In this document: piece after piece, positions 54,101 to 64,000 of the stretch
Layout: each line of letters starts with the position of its first letter
Numbering within the stretch: position 1 is the stretch's first letter
Source of the DNA: Ligula intestinalis
Lineage: Eukaryota; Platyhelminthes; Cestoda; Diphyllobothriidea; Diphyllobothriidae
Direction: 5' to 3'
DNA: 64,000 nt
Assembly: GCA_036362985.1 (NCBI GenBank)
Contig: JAYGXS010000008.1
Span: 14,483,909-14,547,908, forward strand
Translations under genes and position numbers: made by a program
Notes under the pieces: model-generated
Databases searched by the model: none
What the model was told of the DNA's origin: nothing
What the model saw: the letters and a program-made list of their open reading frames with translations, nothing else

Positions 54101-56277
54101 CAGTTCTAAAGAAAAGTGAATGTTTAGTAGCCGCGATATGACACGGAAAAAGCATGCGACGTAATTTATCGACGAAACGGTAAAAAATTAATTACCTCTG
54201 GAAAACCACATCATGTTTGCTGGGAAGTCAGAGAGTAAAGTTAATGGTGCAAGCTGCTCACATCTACGAAACCCTTCACGAATTTAACTTGGAAACCACG
54301 AAGATTAGTACATACGCCAGAAAAAACACGGGCCGGGCATTGGTTAAAGTGCACCTTGGATGAGGGCCTGGTCAATCGATGCATCGATCTGGCGCCGCCA
54401 TACAGAACCCTGGGCAGTGATATTTTGACTAGCGCCATTGGTGTTTGATTTGCCCTCACCCCTGGAACTGTTGCTTGTTCTTCGTTGACGCTTTCACCTC
54501 TGACGATAACCTCTAGTAAGGATTTGAAATCTCATTCATTCGGAACAAAAGAACTACTCTTCTCTGCAAATCATACAATCGATGAGGCTTACGAACTTGA
54601 AGACCGACTGTGCGACTGTGTCAGCCCGAGCATCTAAGATGAATTAACTGACCAGTCCAGTTCTTGGTCACTATGCGTGTACACGGATAGCGAACAGCAG
54701 TGTGATCATCAAGCAAGCTTTCCGGTCTGACGAAGAGGCCAAAAGCCGACGAGTAGCGAGATGCCTCTCAAGGTTTTGCCTTCGATTTTGAGCTTTTTGG
54801 TGAGAATCGGTTGGTTAGCAGCTACACTTGTTTTAAATACGGCCCCAAACATCTACCGGCCTAGTATTCACACTGATTTTTGTACCCCCAGCTAGCTGAG
54901 TTCATGATAGCAGACTGACCTGTGGGTTGAAAGCAGTGTCACACTATAATGTAGCACGTACAAGATACATTGGCCGCATTGAACTAAGACGACGAAGAAA
55001 ACCGGTACAGCACCCAGTAGAAAAGTCATTACTGAAATGTGCAGGTTGCGAGACAGATGAAAAAATGCAAGGATTCACCCAGCGGCGCTACAATGATGGC
55101 GATGGTTCAACGGCCTTACAGTTGGCTGACCAGAATTGTTGAACTAGGTTCTAAAACCAGTTCTTCTCAGAAACTCAGGCAAGTGACGGTAGTGTGGCCT
55201 ACATATGACTAGACTGAAGTGGCAACCTCTATTGAGCGGTCTTCAAACGCCACTGAAATTCTAAAACCGAACAATTGTTTGGCAAATAAGTGCCGCATTC
55301 ACTGCATTGAGTTAAGCTATCGGAAAAACGAAGCTGTAACCCAGGTCAGCCACTGTCTATTCCCTATGGAGGCAGTCTCCAGCGCTTGACGGTCGGCCTG
55401 ACGTTTGACAGATTGCATTATGCGGTTCATCCTGTTCAAACGCTCTAGGGACTAGATTTTCGGAATGCTTCTGTGTAATCTTTACAGCGTGTGTACCCAA
55501 ACGTCGAGTGACTGAGCTGGGGATATATGGCCACATATATACTGTAATCCTATAGACGAATGAAGTGGCTAAATCTGCAAAGTATTTTTAGTCTACAAGT
55601 CTGACTAACAGAAAGCATTCCTCTCGGTTTGCGGTTGTTCGTTTTAAGAAGTACCATTCCACGTACATACGGGCGAAGGTACTGTAAAACGGATATCACT
55701 GCTCGTATGAATAGCACGGCGCGAATCAAGCGACAGGACTGCAGGACTGGATACCTGCTGACGTATGTGTGCCTCTGAATGACTATCTTTAGTGTTTCTC
55801 ATAATTCGAAATCATGCCTGTTAGTACTTTAGATTTTACATTTAACTGAACATTTTTCTGCTTTATTCATCCGTATGAACTTATCTTAAAATATATAAGT
55901 CCAGTATCTGTTGGGTATTACCTGAAGTCTTACCCTATGTGTCCGCTCCTAAACGCTTTTGACCGCTACAATTCTGAGCATGTGTTTGCCAACAGACAAA
56001 TAATTATTTTATTTGACGGTTATTGGACAGTTCTGGAGTACCTAAGACTAGCAAGAGGCGTCAAAAAGACCAAAATATGGTTGGCATACACAAAGAAACA
56101 TGCAATATTGCAGGTAAAAATGGAAGATGGTCTGAAGATGTCTACAGATTAAATAGATTAACAAGTAAGCACAAAATAAGATTAAACCTAACGCTATAAA
56201 TCGGAATCTAAATGGATCGAGGAACCAAACTCACGTCTATATTCGGCCATCAGCCGTTTCAGTGCTCCGCCTGACAT
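44976..56277 (-). CDS. UBE2G2: UBE2G2-type E2 ubiquitin-conjugating enzyme (complete, 5 exons)
   Basis: Cytosolic E2 that, in characterised animals, builds Lys48-linked ubiquitin chains in ER-associated degradation with membrane E3s such as gp78/HRD1. Exons on the minus strand: 56277-56235, 54105-54024, 49894-49776, 47433-47293, 45112-44976. They sum to 522 bases: 173 residues plus TGA, against 165 in human. Landmarks: ALKRLMAEY helix 1, [43 protein letters not shown] with catalytic Cys89 (same number as human), the [12 protein letters not shown] acidic insertion loop of the G2 class, [20 protein letters not shown] and [19 protein letters not shown]. All four introns are GT-AG and all phases close. 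The extra C-terminal PPEGDLPS is unusual. The gene is convergent with RASGRF. Confidence 0.97.
45390..45515. mobile_element. Right half of a tRNA-like-core element (F4)
   Basis: aaagtcgcgggttggaaggtc (B-box-like) followed by ggtatgactggccggaggcggcttataacccagaaattgccatcc..tctcccttgtatt, the right-end pattern of F1-F3. In UBE2G2 intron 4. Confidence 0.6.
46346..46512 (+). repeat. Degenerate (TAC)n/(ACT)n tract 1
   Basis: Imperfect trinucleotide array (ctactattactgtcactactgttaac...) in UBE2G2 intron 4, left of the pseudo-exon. Confidence 0.8.
46882..46938 (-). pseudogene. Truncated copy of UBE2G2 exon 4
   Basis: Minus strand reads [20 protein letters not shown], a clear match to [19 protein letters not shown] of the true exon 350 bases away. 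It lacks the catalytic part, and on the exon-donor side GT is not preserved. The same (TAC)n type tract abuts both copies, so it arose by local tandem duplication. Confidence 0.8.
46941..47212 (+). repeat. Degenerate (TAC)n/(ACT)n tract 2
   Basis: Second imperfect trinucleotide array, between the pseudo-exon and the real exon 4. Both tracts are followed by acgcgtagca. Confidence 0.8.
47293..47433 (-). CDS. UBE2G2: UBE2G2 exon 4 (catalytic cysteine)
   Basis: Acceptor cttgttactctag and donor gtaggt (minus). It encodes [20 protein letters not shown] and [20 protein letters not shown]. Its first two bases complete the Ile of HPNIYPDG. Confidence 0.97.
47434..49775 (-). other. UBE2G2 intron 3, 2.3 kb
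   Basis: Contains a (CA)n run at 47676-47694 and an LTR-like segment near 47838-47990 (see that entry). No transposon coding recognised. Confidence 0.5.
47838..47990 (+). repeat. Dispersed LTR-like repeat (partner at 62112-62260)
   Basis: tgttatgacccgcgcccggtac here and tgttatgccccgcgcctggtac at 62117, each followed by loosely similar purine-rich sequence (gagagag-agagaaag..). They might be ends of LTRs, but no matching second LTR was found. Confidence 0.35.
49776..49894 (-). CDS. UBE2G2: UBE2G2 exon 3
   Basis: Acceptor gtattctgttccag and donor gtatgt (minus). It encodes [20 protein letters not shown] and [19 protein letters not shown], the E2 beta-sheet and the PPxMRF proline motif. Confidence 0.97.
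50080..53310 (+). mobile_element. RTE-like non-LTR retrotransposon with endonuclease and RT, multiply broken
   Basis: Plus strand, in UBE2G2 intron 2 and antisense to it. Endonuclease: [28 protein letters not shown], a frame change near 50620, [22 protein letters not shown] and [100 protein letters not shown] and YADDIVVLG, then a C-terminal region. The first catalytic block reads AFYS instead of AFDS, and at least four frame breaks or stops are present. The frame order and motifs match the 22-24 kb element. Confidence 0.92.
50190..50370 (+). repeat. Two tandem 90-bp units at the 5' side of the RTE-like element
   Basis: gctacggcgtccccgggaagc...ctggtgcccggagtgccaaatatgcaagccagtgctct is repeated 90 bases on. 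The unit is in frame with the endonuclease (30 residues, LRGRLVPG...NMQAS), the second ending in a TAA. Confidence 0.85.
54024..54105 (-). CDS. UBE2G2: UBE2G2 exon 2
   Basis: Acceptor cacttttctttag and donor gtaagt (minus). It encodes [20 protein letters not shown] and EWEALIA. Two bases complete a Gln from exon 1. Confidence 0.97.
54106..56234 (-). other. UBE2G2 intron 1, 2.1 kb
   Basis: No element or additional exon recognised. Confidence 0.5.
56235..56277 (-). CDS. UBE2G2: UBE2G2 exon 1 (start codon)
   Basis: Minus strand: ATG at 56277-56275, encoding [14 protein letters not shown] plus one base, donor gtgagt. It matches the amino-terminal helix of UBE2G2 and restores EYRQLT with exon 2. 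A possible acceptor (gtgcgcag) lies 36 bases upstream of the ATG, which could be a 5'UTR or spliced-leader acceptor; that is inference. Confidence 0.93.
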
Positions 56278-59257
56278 CCTCGCAATCCGAAGCAGAGGGA
56301 AGCTGCGCACACCAAGTTAAGCGACGCGCCATAGGGCCTGCCCAAATTCATAGAGGATTTGTGTTGGCACATGTTCCAAAAATCCTAATGTATATATTTA
56401 TTCAGGAAGCCGCATCATAAACCCACAATTACCTACAATGTTTTTTGTACTATAATGCACGAACTTCCGAGCCCAAACATACCCGTATATTTGGAAGTAT
56501 CTAAGCTAACCAATAAAGGGCTATGTAGCTGGAGGACGAGGTGGTAACGTTATCGACAGTTTGACCGTCGATTTCGACGATATCCAATAGGATTTTCAAT
56601 GAGAAGAGCAATATGGTGACTTCCGCGGGATAAATAGCGAAGCAGACTCGCCAAAAACTACGTCACTCTCCGACCACTTCTACACCGGGGCCCGATTGTC
56701 AGGATAGAGGGCAGAAGGCTGGAGATGCGAGAGGGCGCAGACGGCTGGCGCGACCAACACTCAACACGTGTACCAACAGCGCGTTTCGCTAGGTAGGCTT
56801 TCGGCAGAGGGCACTATAAAGGCCACATCAATAAGAAGCCATTAAATTTGGCTCACATCCCACAGACAACAACTACGCACAACAAGACACAGGAGACCGA
56901 TTGTGGTGTCCGAGTTAATCCCTTAGCTGCCAACCCTCCAAGCCATGGCCTTTAGCACACTGCGATAGTGCCAAGCACATAAGATTCACTATAGTCAGGA
57001 AATAAACGTGCCGGGGTCGACCTCACTCTCTCCCCCACCGCCAGCAGCAGGCCACCGCCTAGCTGTCGGCCGCCTGAGGTGGGATGGGCGTAGCGCTAAA
57101 AAGGAAACTGATCAGAGATTAGCATGGCATATTTAGTTATGTTATGGGTAAGGAGAGGAGGAAAGCGAAAGGCAATAACGAGGAAAGGAAGGAAGGACAG
57201 CAAGAGAAGGAGAAAGAGTAAAACGAAAATAAACGCGAGGAGAACCAAGGAGAGTGAAAGCGAGAGCAAAAAGAAAGCACGGGAACTCAGCTTAACCGTT
57301 AGGGGAAGATCCTCAGGTTGTGCTTGTGTTGATCTTGAAAGGCTAGGCTGGACGTGCGAATAGTATAATTGTGACTGCATGTAGTAATTCGAGTAATGCT
57401 AGCGACACTATGCTAGTAGTGCTTCGAGGAAGACAAAGGTGCAGCTAACAGGACTGATGTAGCCTGAAGATTGGTTTTAGGTTGATTTTGATATGAGTTA
57501 AACTCTTTCCGTGCCTCAATCGATACCATGCGAGTCTCATGCTCTTGTCCAGTTGCATTGCTAGCACGAGATAGGTGGTGGAGGTGGATGCCGAGCAACT
57601 TGGCCTATGCTGCGCTCCCCGAAAAGTAGCGAGTTTACGTGGCCCTCGAGCAGCAGTTATCACCTGGAACAGAGCTGCAAGTGCATCCATGTAAGCGGCT
57701 GAAGCCTGTTAAGCGTGCGTGCGCACCCCGAGACCCATCTGCCCGGCTGTCATCAATGAAGAATCGATGCTGGAAAACTCAGACTGACCTATCACCTTCC
57801 TACCTGAAATCGCTTGTACTGGCACTACTAAGGTTACCTTATAATCATAATTTAACAAACGTAAAAATTTATCTAAATAGGACAGCATGCCATCCCTTAA
57901 TTGAGTCTGACCAGTGCATTAAGAGGCATTAACAAAGATCAGTAACAATTATGAAAAGCGTAATATGACCCAATGGGCAAAAATGAATTAGTGTTACTGT
58001 TTACTCCCGTGTTAGAGTCTGTAATTCTTTGTACAATTACCCTTTCCTTATATATTTTGTTCACCTGAATTTCTCTGTACGCTCGTTTAAATGTGTAGTG
58101 AAACTTACCACCACTGCTGCCAGGCGAAATTTATGCGCAACTGAGGTGCACCCAAACGCATACACAATGTCTCCCCCATCCAAGTGGCTTGACCTCAATC
58201 GGTCTGGACAAAGCTCTAGGCCAATTCTACCGCCAGACGCACTGACACACTTACTAATGCATTCACGCCGGTTCGCCCACGCGTGATCAAATCAATGACC
58301 TTAACGGTTTCAGCCAAAGCTGACGACTCGAATATCTGCTCCCTAGACAGGACTTCGGACCAGGGCCACCTGGCGACCGGACGTGTGCTCCGATAGTCAA
58401 ATCTCTCAACCTATTTTTCTATTCTTCTACAGAATAAACTATTCCTAATAATCTTGCCTTCCCAAGACTTCGCTCATCTCCTAATGCACCGGGCCTGAAT
58501 GATTGTAGCTGTTAGAGTTAACCGTCTTAGCCTTAGCACCTATTAATGTTCTAACAAATGAACAAAAAAGCCAATTTAGACTTTGAGGGAGGTGTCTTCT
58601 GTTATCACTGTTGAATGCTGTCGAATGTTCATGAATTGTCCTCATCTGCTTTAACAACTTTTAGCCACTACCGACCATCGAGTAGCACCACCTTATCGAA
58701 GTCCTGTCGGAAAACTAACGAATGTTTCCGGGGTCAGTGTTTACAGTGCACTGGAAATATGGCTGGAGATAGTATGCCCAACGATGTGAGGGGCAATGCT
58801 TATATAAGATAGCAAGCGTCCTTCTTACACAGGAAGCTTGCATTTTTGATAGACCCATATCACTAGAAGAGTACTTGTTTATAACAGTCGTATCTGCCTC
58901 ACGCCAAAGGTCTTACAAATCAGCCCGGATGAAAGCTTGGGACGCATGTAAGCTCTTTTTTAATTCCTTGATTATAGCCTATTTCTCCTAACAGCAGCAG
59001 TAAAATTGCTTTATTAGCCACATATAATTCCAATCTACCTTACCTTAAGCTTTAATTGGCTGTAACTTCATTACCCAGTTTATACACTAATGTACCCCTT
59101 CATTCATGCAGTCGAGTCTCTTAGTTTAGACTTACTTGACTGCACAGTCGAGTCCTCAAAGCTTAGTCCAAGTTTTTTAGCCTATTCCAGTCTCAGCAAC
59201 ACTGTTGTTCTCTATTACCGGTACTTGCACCCCCCCCCTTTTTTAGAAAGATGATGG
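56278..59257. other. Region upstream of UBE2G2, no gene recognised
   Basis: It should contain the UBE2G2 promoter but no motif stands out. A strongly purine-biased plus strand occurs at 57140-57290 (aggaggaaagcgaaagg-type). Other open frames here are short and unrecognised. Confidence 0.5.
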
Positions 59258-59260
59258 TCT

Positions 59261-59825
59261 GACCTCCGACAAATGGTAGCGTCAGAGCTAGCACAACTTC
59301 TACTATATGTATTACGGACATAAGGAGATATGAGCCCAGAGTTGACTTTAATCACTTCTCTACAAACGCTTTATTATTGTCAAAATGCTAATCACTATTA
59401 TATTCCACAGATTGGGAGTGCATACGGGGTGCGACTTCGTAAAAGCATACACAGGCAGTACTAATAGTATACTAAGTTCTGACTTTAGTAAGCACGATTA
59501 CTTGAACTAGCACTTCTAGCATAGGCATGTAGCTATATTGGTATAACCATAGTGCGTACAGCTCCATGGATAGAGATGAGAGTGCGGAAACCATGACAAA
59601 CACAGCCTTGCTCATGACCCTAAGCATCTACTTACCCGAAATGGCTAAACCCAGATTCACACTCCCTGTTGAGACCAAGGGGATATAAGCCCTAGCGTTG
59701 GCTAAATCAACGTCACCTCAGATAAATGGTGGCGTCAGTGCCAGCACCAGTACAACTAGACATCCGGTCGGGAATTAGGGGATATGAGCCCAGTGCTGAC
59801 TTAATTAGCGTCACTTCTGACGTAC
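59261..59825 (+). repeat. Diverged repeat copies (ATGGTGGCGTCAG / GATATGAGCCC)
   Basis: Copy 1 is 59261-59360 and copy 2 is 59711-59825. Each runs cgacaaatggt-gcgtcag-gc-agcac...tta-gg-gatatgagcccag-g-tgacttaatta..cacttct. A half copy, ggggatataagccctagcgttg, is at 59676-59710. Confidence 0.65.
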
Positions 59826-60010
59826 AAAACAGTCAGTACCAGTACCAACAAGTACTATCACTAAGTTACACCCTAGTACGTAATATTAGAAGTAAGCAGT
59901 ACCAGTCCTGGTTTGCCTTAGTCTGGCCCGACACCTACTATAGGTGAGGGAGGATAGGTAGCACAGTAGCACCCGCGCAAAGTCTACTGGCACTTAAAGA
60001 CAAAATTAGG

Positions 60011-60249
60011 TGGTGGATTGGCTTGCATTTGATACAGCAGCCACGCTGGACCCCGTCCAGGCTTCGAGACTTATGGGAGAATTTGAAGAGTGCGGAGCCG
60101 CTAACTACGTCCTCTATCACTTTAAACTAAGCCCTGTGGCCGTCACCTCCTGTACCAACCTGTTGGTGCACTTAGTTGATATCACCTTAACCGATGGTCA
60201 GACACACACATTAGTTTATGAAATGAGGAAGCCGTATGGAGGCATTTAA
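60011..60249 (+). CDS. Candidate exon, unknown gene (low confidence)
   Basis: Acceptor-like agacaaaattag, then an open frame VVDWLAFDTAATLDPVQASR, GAANYVLYHFKLSPVAVTSC and HLVDITLTDGQTHTLVYEMR ending at a TAA. A GTATGG donor at 60231 is possible. Amino-acid use looks protein-like, and the V-x-ITLTD-x-Q piece faintly recalls tensin-type PTB domains. The match is too weak to name it and no neighbouring exon was found. It may be chance or a transposon relic. Confidence 0.25.
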
Positions 60250-61070
60250 TATGAATCATTCAATAGACAATAAGAGCTCACATGTCGACATTTTCTGTCG
60301 ATGATTTTAACTAAATTTATTTGATTCACTTGCTAAAATATCGCCATGAAGGAGAAAAGAAATTGAATAATGCAATTTTTGACGGAAATTCTTTACTATC
60401 TCTCTGCTTTGTAAGGTTTCTAATAATGTTTCAAATCAGAAAATCCTGTAATCTCTGACGTGGGTGTAACTCCTTTTTAACAAATACTAGATTATCTTTG
60501 CGATCTTTCATGACTTTTCCGTATGAGCAAAACCCACCGAGACACACATTCATGGAGATTGACTTTCCCAATGAGTAGTACTAGGAATGCTTTCTTATCC
60601 ATATAACTGATGACATTGCACAGGAAGTGGACTGCCAATCTAATAGGTTTGCGGATGAGATCGACAACTGGTAATGCACCGACCGTGGGGTAAATCCTTG
60701 AGAGTATGTTTTTTCCGAAAGAAGACTTTCCCCGGCTCATGCCATTTACTGCAAGCAATTGCATAATGCTACATATCAGCAATATAAACTGAGCTATAAA
60801 TGCGCGTAAATTTTATTCGAAAATAATATTGCTCCACGAATAATTAACACAAAAGGAATATACTACTCGTGATAAGTGAGAAGTTATTTCATATTTCAGT
60901 TTATTTAATGAGGGTATTAGGCAATGCCCTTTAAAACCCTATTGATAACATGCCGGTGCGTCACACACATGTACATGCACATATAAAAATTACCACTTCT
61001 AACATAGTATTGGCAAACATTGAGAAGCATTGCTTTTACAAATAAGTCTGGTAATTAGAGTTCAGACTTC
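60250..61070. other. Stretch with no recognised feature
   Basis: AT-rich; an unrecognised minus-strand frame at 60492-60782 has no motif. Confidence 0.45.
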
Positions 61071-61990
61071 GAGGGACAAGCGGAGACGAATGTAATTATC
61101 CAAACATTGTTTGTACAACTTAAGGGAAATGGCCGCCACGACTGACTGCGGGAGGTCGTTTCACTCTTGTATGGCCCGTTGCGGCAAGAATTCAGAGCGG
61201 AGGTTGAGCTTGGCCATCTTCGTGCGAAGCTTCATTGTGTACCCATGGAAATGAGGCGAGAGGTGTCACTGAAACAACTTGGACAACTTAGATAAGATCC
61301 CCTCTTTTTGCCTGTAATATAGAGAGAATAAATTTAGACATGCCCGCCTGTCAAGGTAAGGGTAGTTCTTTAGACCTCTTACTAGCTTTGTTGCCGGACA
61401 CTGCACTTTTTCGAGACATTTTGTGTTTTTGCTAGCTATGGCCGCCACACCTGTATGCCATATTCTAGGTGTGGGCAAACGAATGTACCGTACACTTTCC
61501 CAAACAGATCATCATCGAAGGCTAGAAAAGCCCTTTTAATAGCGTGCAGGACTCCCGTGGCTTTATTTGCAGCTTTTGTACATGTAAAGAGGGTTTCAGA
61601 TTGCTCTGTATCCAAATGCCGAGGTTTTTCTGCAAAGATTCTACGAGAATTGGACTGTTTTTCATGTATTATGTCCTCATGCTGTGGAGGATGTGTTAGT
61701 TCGTTGGATGCAGATGGGGGACGACACACTTTTGTACATTGAAATCGAGAAGCCATCTTTCAGACCAGGTCTGCAGGTTGCAAAGATTATTGTGCAGAGC
61801 TTCTCGGTCGTTCGGGCGCTTCATGACTTGTCAGAACTTGACGTCATCGCCGAACATGATTTTACTGCGGTCCTGTTCTTAAAGGCTGTCATTAACATAC
61901 AGAATGCAGAGAAGAGGACTGAGAACGGAGCCTTGAGGAAAACCACTAAATGCGTCCACCCGATGTATGTTCATTATTTCGAACTAACTG
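61070..61990 (-). mobile_element. CR1-like non-LTR retrotransposon, 3' part, decayed
   Basis: Minus strand, in order: GFPQGSVLSPLLCILYVNDS, MFGDDVKF-stop-QVMKRPND, CNLQTWSERWLLDFNVQKC, RHLDTEQSETLFTCTKAANK, FGKVYGTFVCPHLEYGIQVW, LEKVQCPATKLVRGL and TMKLRTKMAKLNLRSEFLPQ ending LYKQCLDNYIRL. At least three stops or shifts. The catalytic motif reads FGDD instead of FADD. It is a different lineage from the 27-29 kb element. Confidence 0.88.
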
Positions 61991-62111
61991 GTGGCTGCTT
62001 ACTTTGCATCAGCAACCATGTGAACGTCCACTGTTTGCAATTTTCTACCGTCACTATATCACTAGTAGGTAGCTCAAAAGTTTTTGCCTATATCCCCTTT
62101 AATAAAACGCA

Positions 62112-62260
62112 CTTGTTATGCCCCGCGCCTGGTACAGCTAATAAGGTCGAACGCCAAACCAAAGAACCCTTAACAGTAAGATAGAGAGAAGACCGGTTGG
62201 CCAGAGAGAGGGGGTTTACTGAGACAAGCACGTTACAGAAAGTTAGAGAAAGTTCTTCTC
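62112..62260 (+). repeat. Dispersed LTR-like repeat, copy 2
   Basis: Partner of 47838-47990. It lies about 700 bp from the Gypsy integrase, so it could be part of that element, but this is unproven. Confidence 0.35.
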
Positions 62261-62929
62261 ACACAGGCTGCAGTGACTTAATCGGGAACGCAAGGCACGT
62301 AGCTGAGTCAGTGGGCCAATCAGCATCAAGGAAAATTGATAGTCAGAGCGCGCTCTCGTGACAGCGCTGTGATTTGCACTCGCGGCCTTCCTGTGAGATG
62401 ATTAATCATGGGAATGAGTGCATTTCAGCACCTCCGCTTAAAGTTTGTCAGTACTACTACCTGTAAGCACTAAGGACTTTGGCGAGCATGGTTGGTCCGG
62501 CGTGTTGTGGGCGGTTTCAGGCCTACCGGTGTGGGGCCAAGAACTTGTTTCGAAGGCAGTACATCCGAAGTGACTGCAGGAGTCGGTTTAAAAACTGATT
62601 GGTCCACCCGAATGGCATAGGTTTCCAGCAGGATGTCGAAATGGAGTGAAAAGCCAAATTCAGGTGCAGTTGGACTACTGTACTGCCACCCTCGAGTCTG
62701 ATTGTGGTGACGAACCCAGGTGTCATCACCAACAGAGACTTCCAACAGCATACTGCCTCTGTGCGCTGTTATCGTCCCCTCCATTCAGGTTGGAAGTCCT
62801 GATCAGAAGTCAAGAACGAAGACCGGTTTTCCGATGGACAGTTTGCCCTAAGAGAAAAGTGGAAGTGGCTATGGGGCGGGCACATTAGTAGGCAGCAAGG
62901 CATGGAACTTCGTTTGAAGTTTCCGGCCC

Positions 62930-64000
62930 ATTAAAACTTCGGCAAGGGAGACACCGCTAGGAAACGCTGCGTTAGGGGGGTTGGTCCTGTAGGAGATTGG
63001 GAAGGCCTGTAGTATCGTGCCCGTAGTCCTCCCCACGTGGTTATAAAATGCTCTTTTGAAGGTGTCAATACAGCGTTTTGCCTTGCCATTTGACTGACGA
63101 TGTTAGGGCAGGGAGCATATATGCTGGATGTGGTGTTGGCAGCAGAAATCCTCAAAGTTAAATGAGTTTTTTATAGGAGTATTCCGGTAAACACTGGCAA
63201 CTGTGATAGAGCTATTTCGGGCTATTGGCCCTCATCAGCAATGTGCAGCCAACTCTGGTGTAGCAGCTTAAATTGCCGCCGCACCCGAGTTTCGAACTGG
63301 CGCCTCGCCGGTCAGGGGCAGACGTCCTAACCATTGAGCCATCGAACTCGTTGTCTAGCCGGTTAAAGATCGGGGGTATATATTATTCACTTGTTCACCG
63401 ATCTGTTCCTCAGGATGTGCCATTCCTGGGAAAATGATTTTGCGAGTCGGATCAACCGATGGTGTTCCGCAAAGCTACTGATAATTGATATGTTAATAGC
63501 CAACTGTTAGTAACACGTCTTATTTATGGGAGTATTCCGGCAGACACTGGCAACTGTGATCTAGCTATTTCCGGGAACGCAGGTGCTGGATGTGGTGTTG
63601 GCATTTGAAATCCTCAAAGATCGATGAGGTTAATTGCGAGCCATTATCTGGCATAAAGACATTCGGTAGACCATGTTGACTGAAGACGTGCCATAGGAAG
63701 GCGATAGTGGCAGAGGTAGTTGCCGGATGCAGCGTCTCAATCTCGGGCCACCTTGAGAAGGCATCAACCACGATTAGGTAAAAGATGCCGTCGAGTAGGT
63801 CAACGAAATTGAGGTGCACGCGGGACCAAGGCCTATCCGGAATTTTCCATGGATCTGGCGGTTGAGAAGCAGGTATTTTGGCAGCCTGGGGAATGTCGTT
63901 GTCGGGAACTGCAGGTATAACCGGAGTTTGCACTTGATTGCAAACAAGTCGGAGCGGCAAATCAACCAAGCCAAGTTGTTCGATCCAGTCGAGATCAAGG
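62930..64000 (-). mobile_element. Gypsy-type LTR retrotransposon integrase, interrupted, runs off the window
   Basis: Minus strand. Upstream part (63969-63582): RPWSRVHLNFVDLLDGIFYL, IVVDAFSRWPEIETLHPATT, FSQHGLPNVFMPDNGSQLTS and SIFEDFKCQHHIQH. Downstream part (63166-62930): FEDFCCQHHIQHI, then HRQSNGKAKRCIDTFKRAFY and SYRTNPPNAAFPSG. The usual first catalytic Asp (H-x-DF) reads Asn (HLNF). The two parts are separated by a 412-bp insertion and carry stops, so the integrase is dead. Confidence 0.88.
63167..63578. mobile_element. tRNA-like element (F7) inserted in the Gypsy integrase
   Basis: Insertion bounded by a direct repeat of its own end (ggagtattccgg-a-acactggcaactgtgat, 63177-63208 and 63529-63560) and by duplicated integrase DNA (63121-63166 and 63582-63628). 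The minus-strand tRNA-like head (63350-63281) has GATGGCTCAATGGTTAGGAC as A-box and GCCAGTTCGAAACTCG as B-box. Its ctattggccctcatcagc part resembles F2/F3/F5. Confidence 0.75.

Noticed and set aside
57639..57932. Open frames near 57.6 kb, including MDALAALFQ before a GTGATA, as a UBE2G2 first exon
   Set aside because: Wrong phase for exon 2 and no resemblance to the E2 first helix; the true first exon was found at 56235-56277.
63281..63350. A genuine tRNA gene
   Set aside because: A and B boxes are good, but the acceptor and anticodon stems do not close and it sits in a repeat element.
1..64000. CRISPR array, bacterial operons or ribosomal RNA
   Set aside because: None seen; gene structure is clearly eukaryotic and the repeats are dispersed transposon types.

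Overview
The window is eukaryotic genomic DNA, most likely from a flatworm (a tapeworm would fit) and at least a spiralian-type invertebrate. The reasons are large, transposon-filled introns with GT-AG borders, two highly conserved animal genes, and a mobile-element mix of non-LTR (LINE) elements, Penelope-like elements, Gypsy, tRNA-derived elements and hammerhead-ribozyme repeats. The exact species cannot be read from the sequence.

Gene 1 (+ strand, 1802-41058) is the 3' part of a RasGRF-type Ras exchange factor. I resolved 23 exons, from the last DH-domain exon through the second PH domain, the split REM (RasGEF_N) domain, a long Ser/Pro/acidic linker, a poly-Gln stretch and the complete Cdc25 (RasGEF) catalytic domain to a stop codon. 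The exons sum to 4281 bases (1426 codons plus stop) and every junction is phase-compatible. The N-terminal PH, IQ and most of the DH domain must lie upstream. Two introns (1913-2610 and 26360-31984) need GC donors to keep the frame.

Gene 2 (- strand, 56277 down to 44976) is a complete UBE2G2-type E2 ubiquitin-conjugating enzyme in five exons (173 aa, catalytic Cys89), convergent with gene 1. A truncated, decayed copy of its fourth exon lies beside degenerate (TAC)n tracts.

The rest is mobile and repetitive DNA. There is an internally inverted Penelope-like element between two 165-bp direct terminal repeats (7049-8434) and two further Penelope RT relics (12.15 and 18.1 kb). Two RTE-like LINEs lie at 22.0-24.0 and 50.1-53.3 kb, and two CR1/Jockey-like LINEs at 27.0-29.0 and 61.1-62.0 kb. 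A broken Gypsy integrase reaches the right edge. A family of short elements carries a tRNA-like core between inverted ends, and a 351-bp-arm foldback sits at 39.0-40.1 kb.

The most interesting system is a dispersed family of hammerhead-ribozyme-like repeats (4.3, 18.7, 19.56, 19.76, 20.35, 30.6 and 42.76 kb, plus both Penelope terminal repeats). Most copies carry a TATA-like motif 60-75 bp upstream of the ribozyme. One subfamily appears to have changed the core C3-G8 pair to A3-U8. From 54.1 kb to the right edge I see only gene 2's start exon, one doubtful exon candidate near 60.0 kb, and repeats.
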